Of a DNA stretch of 5,875 nt, positions 1 to 5,575 are shown piece after piece. The DNA is from Lachnospiraceae bacterium UBA4348 (GTDB taxonomy: Bacteria; Bacillota; Clostridia; Lachnospirales; Lachnospiraceae): the NCBI GenBank assembly GCA_002394165.1, contig DGTA01000106.1, forward strand, positions 1 through 5,875, in the 5' to 3' direction. The translations under genes and the position numbers were made by a program. The notes below the pieces were generated by a model. It had not been told where the DNA came from, searched no databases, and saw only the letters and a list, made by a program, of their open reading frames with translations. Each line of letters starts with the position of its first letter. Positions within the stretch are counted from its first letter, which is position 1.

Positions 1-471
1 GACAAAGTAGAGATACGTTCTCTCCTGCTCCCCACATGCTACGTGTACAAGACCATGAGGCTTCCGGCAGTGCTCTCTTCTCTGCGGAACGCTCAGCAGC
101 ACATCGCGGTGGTGACCGACGAGTACGGAGGAACGCTGGGCGTGGTCTCCATGGAAGACGTTCTGGAGCAGCTGGTCGGAGATATCTGGGATGAGACCGA
201 CACGGTGGAAAAGGATGTCGTAAAGCACGGCGACGGAAAGTACGAACTGGACGGCGACACGCCGATCTATGAGTTCCTGGAGCTGATGGGCTGGAAAGAG
301 GATGACTTCGATTTCGATTCCGAGACCGTCGGCGGCTGGTGCATCGAGTACAACAACGGATTCCCCAATGTCAACAGCGTCTTCAGATACAAAGATATCG
401 AAGTGACGATCCTGGAAGTGTCGAAACGGAGAGTCAGACGGGTAAAGGTGCAGGTTAAAAAAGAAGAATAA
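1..471 (+). CDS. CNNM/CorC (HlyC) family protein, C-terminal part: CBS domain plus CorC-associated domain
   Basis: This is the 3' end of a gene that begins before the window; the frame is open from base 1 and 156 residues are visible. The first ~65 residues are the end of a CBS pair, with the family hallmark HIAVVTDEYGGTLGVVSMED, followed by LEQLVGDIWDE. Residues ~78-156 fit the small CorC_HlyC domain that closes these proteins (YELDGDTPIYEFLE, then a VGGW stretch and a basic RRVRRVKVQV tail). Full-length relatives are ~420-450 residues, with an N-terminal DUF21/CNNM membrane domain that would lie upstream. The family is tied to Mg2+/Co2+ efflux or magnesium homeostasis and is often labelled hemolysin or TlyC; hemolysis is not a safe inference. 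A GTG at 43 could be mistaken for a start, but it lies inside the CBS domain. The gene is convergent with the HAD phosphatase gene. Confidence 0.9.
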   Translation, partial: DKVEIRSLLLPTCYVYKTMRLPAVLSSLRNAQQHIAVVTDEYGGTLGVVSMEDVLEQLVGDIWDETDTVEKDVVKHGDGKYELDGDTPIYEFLELMGWKEDDFDFDSETVGGWCIEYNNGFPNVNSVFRYKDIEVTILEVSKRRVRRVKVQVKKEE

Positions 472-472
472 A

Positions 473-517
473 GGCATAAGCATAGGGCGCCGCATTAAGC
501 AGCGCCCTTTTTATGCC
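473..517. terminator. Probable bidirectional intrinsic terminator between convergent genes
   Basis: The core stem is AGGGCGC (484-490) with GCGCCCT (502-508), followed on the plus strand by a short T run (508-512). An outer stem GGCATAA (473-479) with TTATGCC (511-517) extends it. On the minus strand the same hairpin is followed by TTTATT. It starts one base after the CNNM/CorC stop codon and lies ~36 bp past the HAD stop codon, so it can serve both transcripts. Confidence 0.8.
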
Positions 518-553
518 ATTTTTTGCCTTTCAGGAATCCGATACTCACAGCGA

Positions 554-1222
554 TCATTTCGCCGCATCAAACGCGAAATTCCGGAATCTCTCCCAGTTCT
601 CAAGCGAATGCAGGTAAAGCCCGCTCTCCGCCCTCATCGCGGCGTTATCTGCGCTGCTGGCAGGATCAAATACGCCTACCGTCACAAATCCCGCCCTGTT
701 CGCCGTCCGGACAGCGTGGATCACGTCTTCGAACACAAATATGTCAGGAGGGGTAAGTCCCATTCGCTCCGACGCCAGCATAAAGATCACGGGAGCGTCC
801 TTGCCTGCCCCTGCCTCCTCGCAGGTGATCAGTCCCTCGAAGTAATCATACAGTCCAAGTCTCTCAAAGGCTGCCCGGACATGCTCCCTGTTGTTGGATG
901 TAGCAATATACATCGGGATTCCCCGCTCCTTCATCCGTTCCAGAAACTCTGCCGCGCCGGGCTTGGGCTGCGCCTGATAGAAATAGAAGTCGCGGATCAC
1001 TCCAAGGACGCCTTCCTTGATTTCCTGATCAGTCATGGCAAGATTATAGGCCGACCTCAGGTAGGCTGCCCCCTCGTCCAGACTCATCCTGAACATGATC
1101 TCATTAAGGCCCGGTTCAGCCTCAATGCCCAGCTCTTCAAGAAATCTCTCTGAAGCGTTCTCCCAAATCGGCATGGAATCCAGCAGCGTCCCGTCGACGT
1201 CAAAAATCGCTCCTTTTCTCAT
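554..1222 (-). CDS. HAD-superfamily hydrolase, subfamily IA (beta-phosphoglucomutase/phosphatase-like)
   Basis: The protein has 222 residues, normal for a two-domain HAD phosphatase or phosphomutase. Motif I is FDVDGT (D8 nucleophile, D10 acid/base). Motif II is IATSN with T108/S109. The motif III lysine is K141 in GAGKDAP, and motif IV is VFED (E165, D166). The helical cap lies between motifs I and II (~residues 15-85). All catalytic positions are present, so it should be an active Mg2+-dependent, cytoplasmic phosphotransferase; the substrate is not predictable. Motif IV continues VIHAVRTANRAG instead of the commoner S-x-x-G-x-x-A-A pattern, a mild variation. The frame stays open upstream to 1492, but ATG at 1222 is chosen because GGAG (1230-1233) sits 7 nt before it and the Rossmann strand starts right there. 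It follows the MATE gene by 23 bp, implying co-transcription. Confidence 0.9.
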   Translation of the reverse strand: MRKGAIFDVDGTLLDSMPIWENASERFLEELGIEAEPGLNEIMFRMSLDEGAAYLRSAYNLAMTDQEIKEGVLGVIRDFYFYQAQPKPGAAEFLERMKERGIPMYIATSNNREHVRAAFERLGLYDYFEGLITCEEAGAGKDAPVIFMLASERMGLTPPDIFVFEDVIHAVRTANRAGFVTVGVFDPASSADNAAMRAESGLYLHSLENWERFRNFAFDAAK

Positions 1223-1245
1223 CGTTCTTCTCCAGCGTTGTCTTT

Positions 1246-2595
1246 TTAAGTTTCCTGCCCCTTGATCACCCGATACAGCAGAGTCAGGGAAACTGTCATC
1301 ATAATAAACTCTGTGACAGGCTGAGCCCAGATCATGCCCCCGAAGCCGAATACCCTGTTCAGGATAAGCAGCAGCGGAACATAGAGGAACAGCTGCCGCA
1401 CCAAAGTGATGGCGAAAGCAAACTGGGGCTTTCCCATAGCCTGAAAGGACATCCTGCTCATGGAGACCGCGCCCACAAACGGAAGTATGCACATGATCGT
1501 CCGGAGCACCCGGCTTCCCGTCGCGATGACCTCTGCCGAATCCGTAAAGATTCCGATCAGCTGCGGCGCGAATACGCCGTATACCGCCATGATGCAGAGC
1601 TCCGTACCGCTGCAGACCATAACGCCCGCCTTCAGGACATCGATCATGCGGCGGTAATTCTTAGCCCCGTAGTTGTATCCCATGATGGGCTGTGTGCCGG
1701 CAGCGAATCCCTGGTATACATAATTGCCCAGGGAGAGGATCTTCTGGGCGATCCCCATAGCGGCTACCGTCAGTTCTCCGTATCCCACCGCCAGGTTGTT
1801 GTTCACAATATAGGCTGCCGAAGTCAGCAGAGTCTCCAGCGTCGCGGGTACGCCGACCCAGAAGATTTCCTTAAGGATCTCAGCGGTCGGGCGGACGTAT
1901 TTAAGAGACGGACTCAGCAATGTTTTGCCGCCAAGGTAGAACCACAAAGATACACACATGCCCGCGGCGTTTCCCAGAATCGTCGCGATAGCTGCTCCCC
2001 TGATCTCCAGCCCCAGTCCAAAGATAAAAATCGGGTCGAGCATGATATTCACAATCGTTCCCGCGATCATCCCCGCAACGGACTGCCTGACTGATCCTTC
2101 ACTTCTAAGGAGCTGTCCGAAGGTGTAATTTCCCATCGTAAAGAGGCTTCCCGCCAGGATCACCTGTACATACTGTCTCGTATAGTCAAACGTATTGGCC
2201 TGGGCGCCGAGCCCTGTGACGATCGGGCCAAGCAGGCTCAGGCCCAGAACCGCCACTATCACACTGTTCACCACCGTCAGGACGAAACCGGCTGTCACTG
2301 TGTGATCCGCTTTCTCCCTGTCACCCGCTCCGAGGCTCCTCGCGATCAGAGATGACGCGCCTGTACCGATCATATTCGAGATCGCGATGGAGATCATCAT
2401 GACCGGGTAGGCCAGATTTACAGCCGCCAGCTGATAGTCGTCCCGCATAAGCCCTATGAAATAGGTGTCCACCAGATTGTACAGGACCATAATGAACATG
2501 CCTGCGATCAGGGGAACCCCCAGTTTTACCACCGCTTTCGCGGGTTTTTCCTCCCGCAGTATGTAGATCCTTCTGTCTTCCGAGCTGCCTGTCAT
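1246..2595 (-). CDS. MATE-family multidrug/toxin efflux transporter
   Basis: The protein has 449 residues, the standard MATE size, with about 12 hydrophobic segments in two similar halves. N-half signatures are VDTYFIG (residues 42-48, with an acidic residue in TM1), GTGASSLIARSLGAGD (77-92) and NIMLDPIFIFGLGLEIRGAA (183-202). The C-half signature is GFAAGTQPIMGYNYGAKNYR (296-315), followed by MGKP near 387. MATE pumps export cationic drugs, dyes or metabolites using H+ or Na+ gradients; the coupling ion and substrate cannot be read here. The overall look is of the MepA-like clostridial branch, which is inference. ATG at 2595 is supported by GGGGAG about 9 nt upstream and by an N-terminus leading into TM1 at ~residue 22. 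A sigma-A-type promoter lies ~70-100 bp upstream. The gene is first in a probable two-gene unit with the HAD hydrolase gene. Confidence 0.93.
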   Translation of the reverse strand: MTGSSEDRRIYILREEKPAKAVVKLGVPLIAGMFIMVLYNLVDTYFIGLMRDDYQLAAVNLAYPVMMISIAISNMIGTGASSLIARSLGAGDREKADHTVTAGFVLTVVNSVIVAVLGLSLLGPIVTGLGAQANTFDYTRQYVQVILAGSLFTMGNYTFGQLLRSEGSVRQSVAGMIAGTIVNIMLDPIFIFGLGLEIRGAAIATILGNAAGMCVSLWFYLGGKTLLSPSLKYVRPTAEILKEIFWVGVPATLETLLTSAAYIVNNNLAVGYGELTVAAMGIAQKILSLGNYVYQGFAAGTQPIMGYNYGAKNYRRMIDVLKAGVMVCSGTELCIMAVYGVFAPQLIGIFTDSAEVIATGSRVLRTIMCILPFVGAVSMSRMSFQAMGKPQFAFAITLVRQLFLYVPLLLILNRVFGFGGMIWAQPVTEFIMMTVSLTLLYRVIKGQET

Positions 2596-2663
2596 TTTTC
2601 AGATCTCCCCGGCATTTCTGCCCATTTCCGCAATAAAAAAAGCATGCAATTTCCATCTTCAAT

Positions 2664-2693
2664 ATAATAAAAAAGCACTGTCTTTCTTGTCAA
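2664..2693 (-). promoter_or_regulatory. Sigma-A-type promoter for the MATE-HAD unit
   Basis: On the minus strand the -35 box is TTGACA (2688-2693, perfect consensus) and the -10 box is TATTAT (2664-2669, one mismatch), with an 18-nt spacer. This predicts a start of transcription near 2657 and a ~60-nt leader with no recognised riboswitch. The -35 box overlaps one copy of the GTCAAATC repeat motif found upstream, so a regulator binding that motif would compete with RNA polymerase (inference). Confidence 0.7.
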
Positions 2694-2839
2694 ATCAGGA
2701 TTAAATCTACGCTTGGCGGCATGCCCCTTTTAAATTACGTTGAATCCCATCCTATTCGGCTTGTCGTCAAATCGGATGTAGCTCGAAAGCTTGTCTACGC
2801 ACAAGCTTACATCCACTGACGGTTTTGACTAAATCCGAT
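2689..2839. repeat. Three degenerate copies of a GTCAAATC(A)GGAT motif in the intergenic region
   Basis: Plus-strand copies are GTCAAATCAGGAT (2689-2701), GTCAAATCGGAT (2766-2777) and the diverged GACTAAATCCGAT (2827-2839). The first two copies are each also followed by TCTACGC (2706-2712 and 2794-2800), so the similarity spans more than the core, with ~10 extra bases between the two parts in the second copy. The copies are irregularly spaced (77 and 61 bp), which does not resemble CRISPR. They may be remnants of a dispersed repeat or binding sites for a regulator. No known family was recognised. Confidence 0.5.
2765..2821. other. Long interrupted hairpin in the intergenic region (possible structured RNA or repeat-element palindrome)
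   Basis: Three stem segments nest in order: CGTCA (2765-2769) with TGACG (2817-2821), GGATGT (2774-2779) with ACATCC (2809-2814), and AAGCTTGT (2787-2794) with ACAAGCTT (2801-2808), around a 6-base loop CTACGC. That gives 19 pairs, with unpaired bases mostly on the 5' side (4 and 7 nt) against 2 and 0 on the 3' side. There is no following U-tract on either strand, so it is not a terminator. The strand that is transcribed, if any, is unknown. Confidence 0.5.
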
Positions 2840-2915
2840 GGAGAACAAGTAATTCATAGGAAGTGTAGCATCGAAACGCTAATAAGCGCCCAAATAGTCC
2901 CATCATCCTTGAACC

Positions 2916-2963
2916 AAAAAGGAACTGCCGCCCCGGGAAACTAATTCCCGGAGCGGCAGTTCC
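2916..2963 (-). terminator. Intrinsic terminator of the DUF6508-like gene
   Basis: GGAACTGCCGC (2921-2931) pairs perfectly with GCGGCAGTTCC (2953-2963). Inside it, CCGGGAA (2933-2939) pairs with TTCCCGG (2945-2951) around a 5-base loop, with a single C/A mismatch between the two stems. On the minus strand the hairpin is followed by TTTTT (2916-2920). It begins 5 bp after the stop codon at 2969. This is the strongest hairpin in the window. Confidence 0.92.
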
Positions 2964-2968
2964 ACATT

Positions 2969-3313
2969 TTACATTTGTTCATCAAACTTCCTGAGCAGCA
3001 GCAGCCATTTCAGCAGGCTTCCGTCCTCGTAGATCGCGCTCAGCGTTCCGCAGTTGTGGCGCTCGCCGTGTACTGCGGCGGCAAGAAGCGCCATGACGCC
3101 CAGCCAGCCAAGGCTTGCCGCGTCAACTTCGGACATCGGCGTCTTTTCGATATCTACCCCTCTGCTCTTTAAGATATCTCTGTAATACTTGAGGCCCCAC
3201 TTCGGATTATTGTGCACAAAACTGTAGACCGCGTCCTCTATTTTGCTGATGGTCCGGTGCGGGTCTTTCTTCTCTTCCAGATCCGGTATATATTTTGTCA
3301 CTCCTTCAAACAT
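2969..3313 (-). CDS. Small uncharacterised protein, DUF6508-like
   Basis: The protein has 114 residues, is soluble, and has no signal peptide or transmembrane segment. The N-terminal part (1-60) is charged and helical in character. The C-terminal half carries ALLAAAVHGERHNCGTLSAI (residues ~76-95) and a following EDGSLLKWLLLLRKF. The pattern of a histidine/arginine-glutamate-arginine core, then G, then a DG and a leucine-rich last helix matches my recollection of DUF6508 proteins, whose function is unknown; the family label is tentative. The frame is open to 3394, but ATG at 3313 is chosen because a perfect AGGAGG (3321-3326) lies 7 nt upstream. It is flanked by terminators on both sides (2916-2963 and 3438-3477), so it is probably a single-gene transcript started between 3314 and 3437. 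Confidence 0.75.
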   Translation of the reverse strand: MFEGVTKYIPDLEEKKDPHRTISKIEDAVYSFVHNNPKWGLKYYRDILKSRGVDIEKTPMSEVDAASLGWLGVMALLAAAVHGERHNCGTLSAIYEDGSLLKWLLLLRKFDEQM

Positions 3314-3320
3314 ACGCTCC

Positions 3321-3326
3321 CCTCCT
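3321..3326 (-). promoter_or_regulatory. Ribosome binding site deciding the start of the DUF6508-like gene
   Basis: AGGAGG on the minus strand lies 7 nt before the ATG at 3313. No comparable site precedes the upstream in-frame start at 3394, so the shorter protein is preferred. Confidence 0.85.
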
Positions 3327-3398
3327 GTAGTCGCCACCCCCGGTTTGTATATGAGAGTATTATCAGCACTTATGAAAACAGAAATCTTATACATCTAT

Positions 3399-3407
3399 TT
3401 TATACCA
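3399..3407 (-). promoter_or_regulatory. Candidate extended -10 promoter element for the DUF6508-like gene
   Basis: The minus strand reads TGGTATAAA, an extended -10 (TGn followed by five of six TATAAT matches). It lies between the upstream terminator and the gene, which must contain a promoter if the gene is monocistronic. No good -35 box is seen at 17 nt. TATAAG and GATAAT stretches nearer the gene are alternatives. Confidence 0.3.
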
Positions 3408-3437
3408 GAACGGCACAGATATCATCCGAAAAAGAGC

Positions 3438-3477
3438 AAAAAAACCTCCTCCGGCGCCGGCTGGCGCACAGAGGAGG
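3438..3477 (-). terminator. Intrinsic terminator of the YczE-like gene
   Basis: CCTCCTC (3445-3451) pairs with GAGGAGG (3471-3477). An inner stem GCGCC (3454-3458) pairs with GGCGC (3463-3467) around a GGCT tetraloop, separated by a small internal loop. On the minus strand the hairpin is followed by seven Ts (3438-3444). It lies 35 bp after the stop codon of the gene at 3513-4202. Confidence 0.9.
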
Positions 3478-3512
3478 CTCCGAAAAGAATGAGGCAGATT
3501 CTCGAAAATCTC

Positions 3513-4202
3513 TTATTCTTTGCTCTCACCGAAGCAGATCTTCTGCACGATCGGCGAAAGCGGCTTTCTTATGATCGCAATGACCTTGCCCGTGACGAGT
3601 GCCGCGAGGATCGTGCCCTCTCTGATACGGACTCCCGGATCGCGGAAGGGAATCAGGTGCAGGAACACGACTGTAAGGATCACGCCGAGCAGGACAACCG
3701 CGCAGTCCACGATAGTCTTGACTTTTGTGAAGGGCTGACCAACTTTCTTGGCAATGGCCATTGTCATGCCTTCCATGGGCATCGGAACGAGGTCCACATC
3801 CAGATACAGGAAGACGCCGAATGCTACCAACACAATGCCGACGCACTGCATTCCCAGACGTCCGATGTACCCTCCGGGAAAGAGGAAATCTCCTACCATC
3901 CATTTCGTGAAGTTGACAAAATATCCAAAGATCGTGGAAAAGACGATCTGGAACAGGTTGACCGGATTGAACTCTTTACCCAAAAGCAGGATCTGCACAA
4001 GGATATAGAAGCAGAATACGATCGTAACGCAGGTTCCGGGCTTCATTTTTACGATATCACTGATGACATACGGGAGAGAGTTGACGGGTGAGATTCCCAG
4101 GTCGGAATTGGCAGAAAATGCCACTCCCAGCGCCATGAAGAACAAAGCGATACAGTAAAACAGGACACGAATCCCCCACTGGGGCAGTGTGCTTTTTCTC
4201 AT
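3513..4202 (-). CDS. YczE/YitT-type integral membrane protein (COG2364-like)
   Basis: The protein has 229 residues and about six hydrophobic segments (roughly 11-31, 57-76, 84-101, 116-134, 163-183, 196-211). The segment after TM1, ANSDLGISPVNSLPYVISDI (31-50), is the hallmark of the YczE/YyaS group of predicted membrane proteins, as is the later LYLDVDLVPMPMEGMTMAI (132-150), a repeat-like counterpart. The GKEFNPVNLFQIVFSTIFGY stretch (75-94) also fits. No biochemical function is firmly known for this group; some are suggested to be transporters. ATG at 4202 has AGGAG (4212-4216) 9 nt upstream. The C-terminus is a short charged cytoplasmic-looking tail (ESKE). A 99-bp gap with a hairpin separates it from the YkvI transporter, so it may be co-transcribed by readthrough or have its own weak promoter. 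Confidence 0.85.
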   Translation of the reverse strand: MRKSTLPQWGIRVLFYCIALFFMALGVAFSANSDLGISPVNSLPYVISDIVKMKPGTCVTIVFCFYILVQILLLGKEFNPVNLFQIVFSTIFGYFVNFTKWMVGDFLFPGGYIGRLGMQCVGIVLVAFGVFLYLDVDLVPMPMEGMTMAIAKKVGQPFTKVKTIVDCAVVLLGVILTVVFLHLIPFRDPGVRIREGTILAALVTGKVIAIIRKPLSPIVQKICFGESKE

Positions 4203-4225
4203 CAGACTAATCTCCTGTTCTGTTT

Positions 4226-4264
4226 AAAAGTTCCCGGGGAGACCGCTTAAATGCGGCACTCCCC
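4226..4264 (-). terminator. Probable weak terminator or attenuator after the YkvI-family gene
   Basis: GGGGAG (4236-4241) pairs with CTCCCC (4259-4264), and inside it CCGC (4243-4246) pairs with GCGG (4253-4256) around TTAAAT. On the minus strand the nearest T run (TTTT, 4226-4229) is separated from the stem by 6 bases (GGGAAC), so termination is probably incomplete. This would allow some expression of the YczE-like gene from upstream. Confidence 0.5.
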
Positions 4265-4301
4265 AGGATATAGGGAAAATAGAAATGGTTTGCTTTAACA
4301 A

Positions 4302-5477
4302 TTACTCGTCGATACCTGTAGCTTCGATGTTGTTCTCTTTCAGGTAGCTCTTCTGGATCTTTCTGTTTGCGAGAACAATAGCAGGGAAGATCAGCAGAGG
4401 CAGGTTGAGGTATCCGAGGATGGTGTAACCTGTGGATACAAGCTTAACGATACCGATCTTGGAAGCAGCTGCGCATGCGAGCAGCAGTACGACTACAAGA
4501 AGGCCGTCCTTAAGAGGAGCTTCTTCCGTAGGCTTGCGATAGAGCTTAGAGTATCTTGCAACGGCACCGAAGCTGAATCCTACAGCAGTGGAAAGAACAG
4601 CGATGAAAACTGTGATAACATACACGAGCTTCAGGCCGGAGAATCCGAGCGCTGTCAGTGTGCCGTAGAAAGGAAGCGGGTTTGTAGCTGTGTCGAGAAC
4701 ATTGTAGTTCTCAAGTGTGGTAGCGGAAAGGAAGAACAGGCTCAGTACGACGAGCATGCATGCGTTTCCGCAAATACCGATGATGGCGCCGAGTCTTGTG
4801 GTCTTGCGATCAGGAAGAGTCGGAGCGATGGAAGAAATGTTGCCGATTACGTTAGCCTGGAAGGAAGCATAGATAATGCCGCTCCAAAGTGCTCCAAGGA
4901 AGCTCGGGTTGATTCCTTCAACTGTTCCGGCGCTGATGTTCGCGAGCGCCTGGCCAAGATGAAGCTTGCCTGTGGACGCGCTCATGATGATGATGACTGC
5001 GAGAACAGCGATAACAAGATACATCATGTAAGAAGATGCGCGGGCAACGAGCTTAGCACCGTATGCGCAAAGAAGGCCTGCGCAGACGATAACGGCACCT
5101 ACGCCTACCCAGTAGTTCAGGCCGAACTGGCTGTTGAGCAGGTTTCCGATCGCGCTGAGGGATCCGCCGAGAGCGGTCAGCATAACGATGATGAAGGAGA
5201 AGTCAAGAAGATATACGATCCAATCGACTCCCCAGACCTTCTTGGTCCAGTCTGCGTAGTTGTAAGTCTTGTAGATTCTTGAGAATTCCGCTGCGCAGTA
5301 AATGCAGTAGCCGAGAAGGCCCATAGCAAGGATGCTTGCGAGAGTGCCCCAAATTCCATACTTGACCCAGTAAACGAGGATCTGTGTACCGGATGCTACG
5401 CCGGGGCCGAAGTGTGTGCCCATCCAGACGCATGCCATTCCGATGGCGATTGATAAAGTTGACTGTTTCTTCTCCAT
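4302..5477 (-). CDS. YkvI-family membrane transporter (LeuT-fold/APC superfamily)
   Basis: The protein has 391 residues and around ten hydrophobic segments. The first membrane segment contains MGTHFGPGVASGTQIL (19-34), the glycine-rich, helix-breaking TM1 motif of the YkvI group (usual form GTxxGxGFASGQE), expected to line the substrate site in LeuT-fold carriers. Further family-like parts are YNYADWTKKVWG (72-83), the SFQANVIGNISSIAPTLPDR loop (205-224) and the YTILGYLNLPLL segment (351-362). The substrate is unknown; amino acids or related zwitterions are typical of the superfamily. The frame is open to 5516, but ATG at 5477 is preferred because AGGAGG sits 6 nt before it, and the extension would be an unusually basic 13-residue leader. 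It lies 98 bp downstream of an acyl-CoA dehydrogenase gene on the same strand, suggesting a role in feeding that pathway (inference). Confidence 0.83.
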   Translation of the reverse strand: MEKKQSTLSIAIGMACVWMGTHFGPGVASGTQILVYWVKYGIWGTLASILAMGLLGYCIYCAAEFSRIYKTYNYADWTKKVWGVDWIVYLLDFSFIIVMLTALGGSLSAIGNLLNSQFGLNYWVGVGAVIVCAGLLCAYGAKLVARASSYMMYLVIAVLAVIIIMSASTGKLHLGQALANISAGTVEGINPSFLGALWSGIIYASFQANVIGNISSIAPTLPDRKTTRLGAIIGICGNACMLVVLSLFFLSATTLENYNVLDTATNPLPFYGTLTALGFSGLKLVYVITVFIAVLSTAVGFSFGAVARYSKLYRKPTEEAPLKDGLLVVVLLLACAAASKIGIVKLVSTGYTILGYLNLPLLIFPAIVLANRKIQKSYLKENNIEATGIDE

Positions 5478-5483
5478 TTGTTT

Positions 5484-5489
5484 CCTCCT
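5484..5489 (-). promoter_or_regulatory. Ribosome binding site deciding the start of the YkvI-family gene
   Basis: The minus strand reads AAAAGGAGG followed by AAACAA and ATG at 5477. The AGGAGG core is a perfect match at ideal spacing, which rules out the in-frame start at 5516. Confidence 0.88.
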
Positions 5490-5515
5490 TTTGTGTGCTT
5501 TTCGCATATCTATCA

Positions 5516-5546
5516 CTGCTTACGGCTTTCCCCAAACCGTAAGCAG
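5516..5546 (-). other. Intercistronic 10-bp perfect hairpin without U-tract
   Basis: CTGCTTACGG (5516-5525) pairs perfectly with CCGTAAGCAG (5537-5546) around an 11-base loop. On the minus strand it follows the acyl-CoA dehydrogenase stop by ~30 bp and precedes the transporter ribosome binding site by ~27 bp. No T run follows (TGATAGATATGCG), so it is unlikely to be a full terminator. An mRNA-stabilising or processing structure, or an operator, are options. Confidence 0.6.
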
Positions 5547-5575
5547 CTACATTCTTTAGGTACAAACTCCGCCTA

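Larger units (their letters stand above)
2596..2968. other. 373-bp non-coding region between the MATE and DUF6508-like genes
   Basis: From right to left this holds the DUF6508-like gene's terminator (2916-2963), an unassigned stretch (2841-2915), the repeat motifs and hairpin (2689-2839), the MATE promoter (2664-2693) and the MATE leader with its ribosome binding site. I found no convincing gene on either strand: the open stretches are under 35 codons and lack a start with a ribosome binding site. No tRNA or known riboswitch was recognised. Confidence 0.6.

Noticed and set aside
608..1153. Plus-strand open frame (181 codons) opposite the HAD hydrolase
   Set aside because: It is antisense to a complete HAD gene with all catalytic motifs. 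Its translation is cysteine/histidine/arginine-rich without recognisable features.
554..1492. Longer 312-residue version of the HAD protein
   Set aside because: The extra 90 residues overlap the end of the MATE gene in another frame and look like shadow translation. The start at 1222 has a ribosome binding site and begins directly at the HAD fold.
2596..2657. Riboswitch in the MATE leader
   Set aside because: The predicted leader is only ~60 nt, with no recognisable aptamer core and no expression-platform hairpin with a U-tract.
2730..2828. Minus-strand 32-codon open stretch through the hairpin region that reads like ordinary protein
   Set aside because: It has no start codon with a ribosome binding site and is preceded immediately by a stop. 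It could be a gene remnant, but the inverted repeat explains the sequence equally well.
2689..2839. CRISPR array
   Set aside because: There are only three diverged 12-13 base motifs with unequal spacing (77 and 61 bp), one strongly altered, and no cas genes nearby.
2807..2857. Minus-strand 16-codon mini-ORF upstream of the MATE gene
   Set aside because: There is no ribosome binding site, and it lies upstream of the predicted MATE promoter, so it is not a leader peptide of that transcript.
3243..4091. Long plus-strand open frame (282 codons) opposite the YczE-like gene
   Set aside because: It mirrors a well-supported membrane protein gene and runs through that gene's terminator. Its translation is a run of charged, histidine- and aspartate-rich residues with no domain pattern, and there is no good ribosome binding site.
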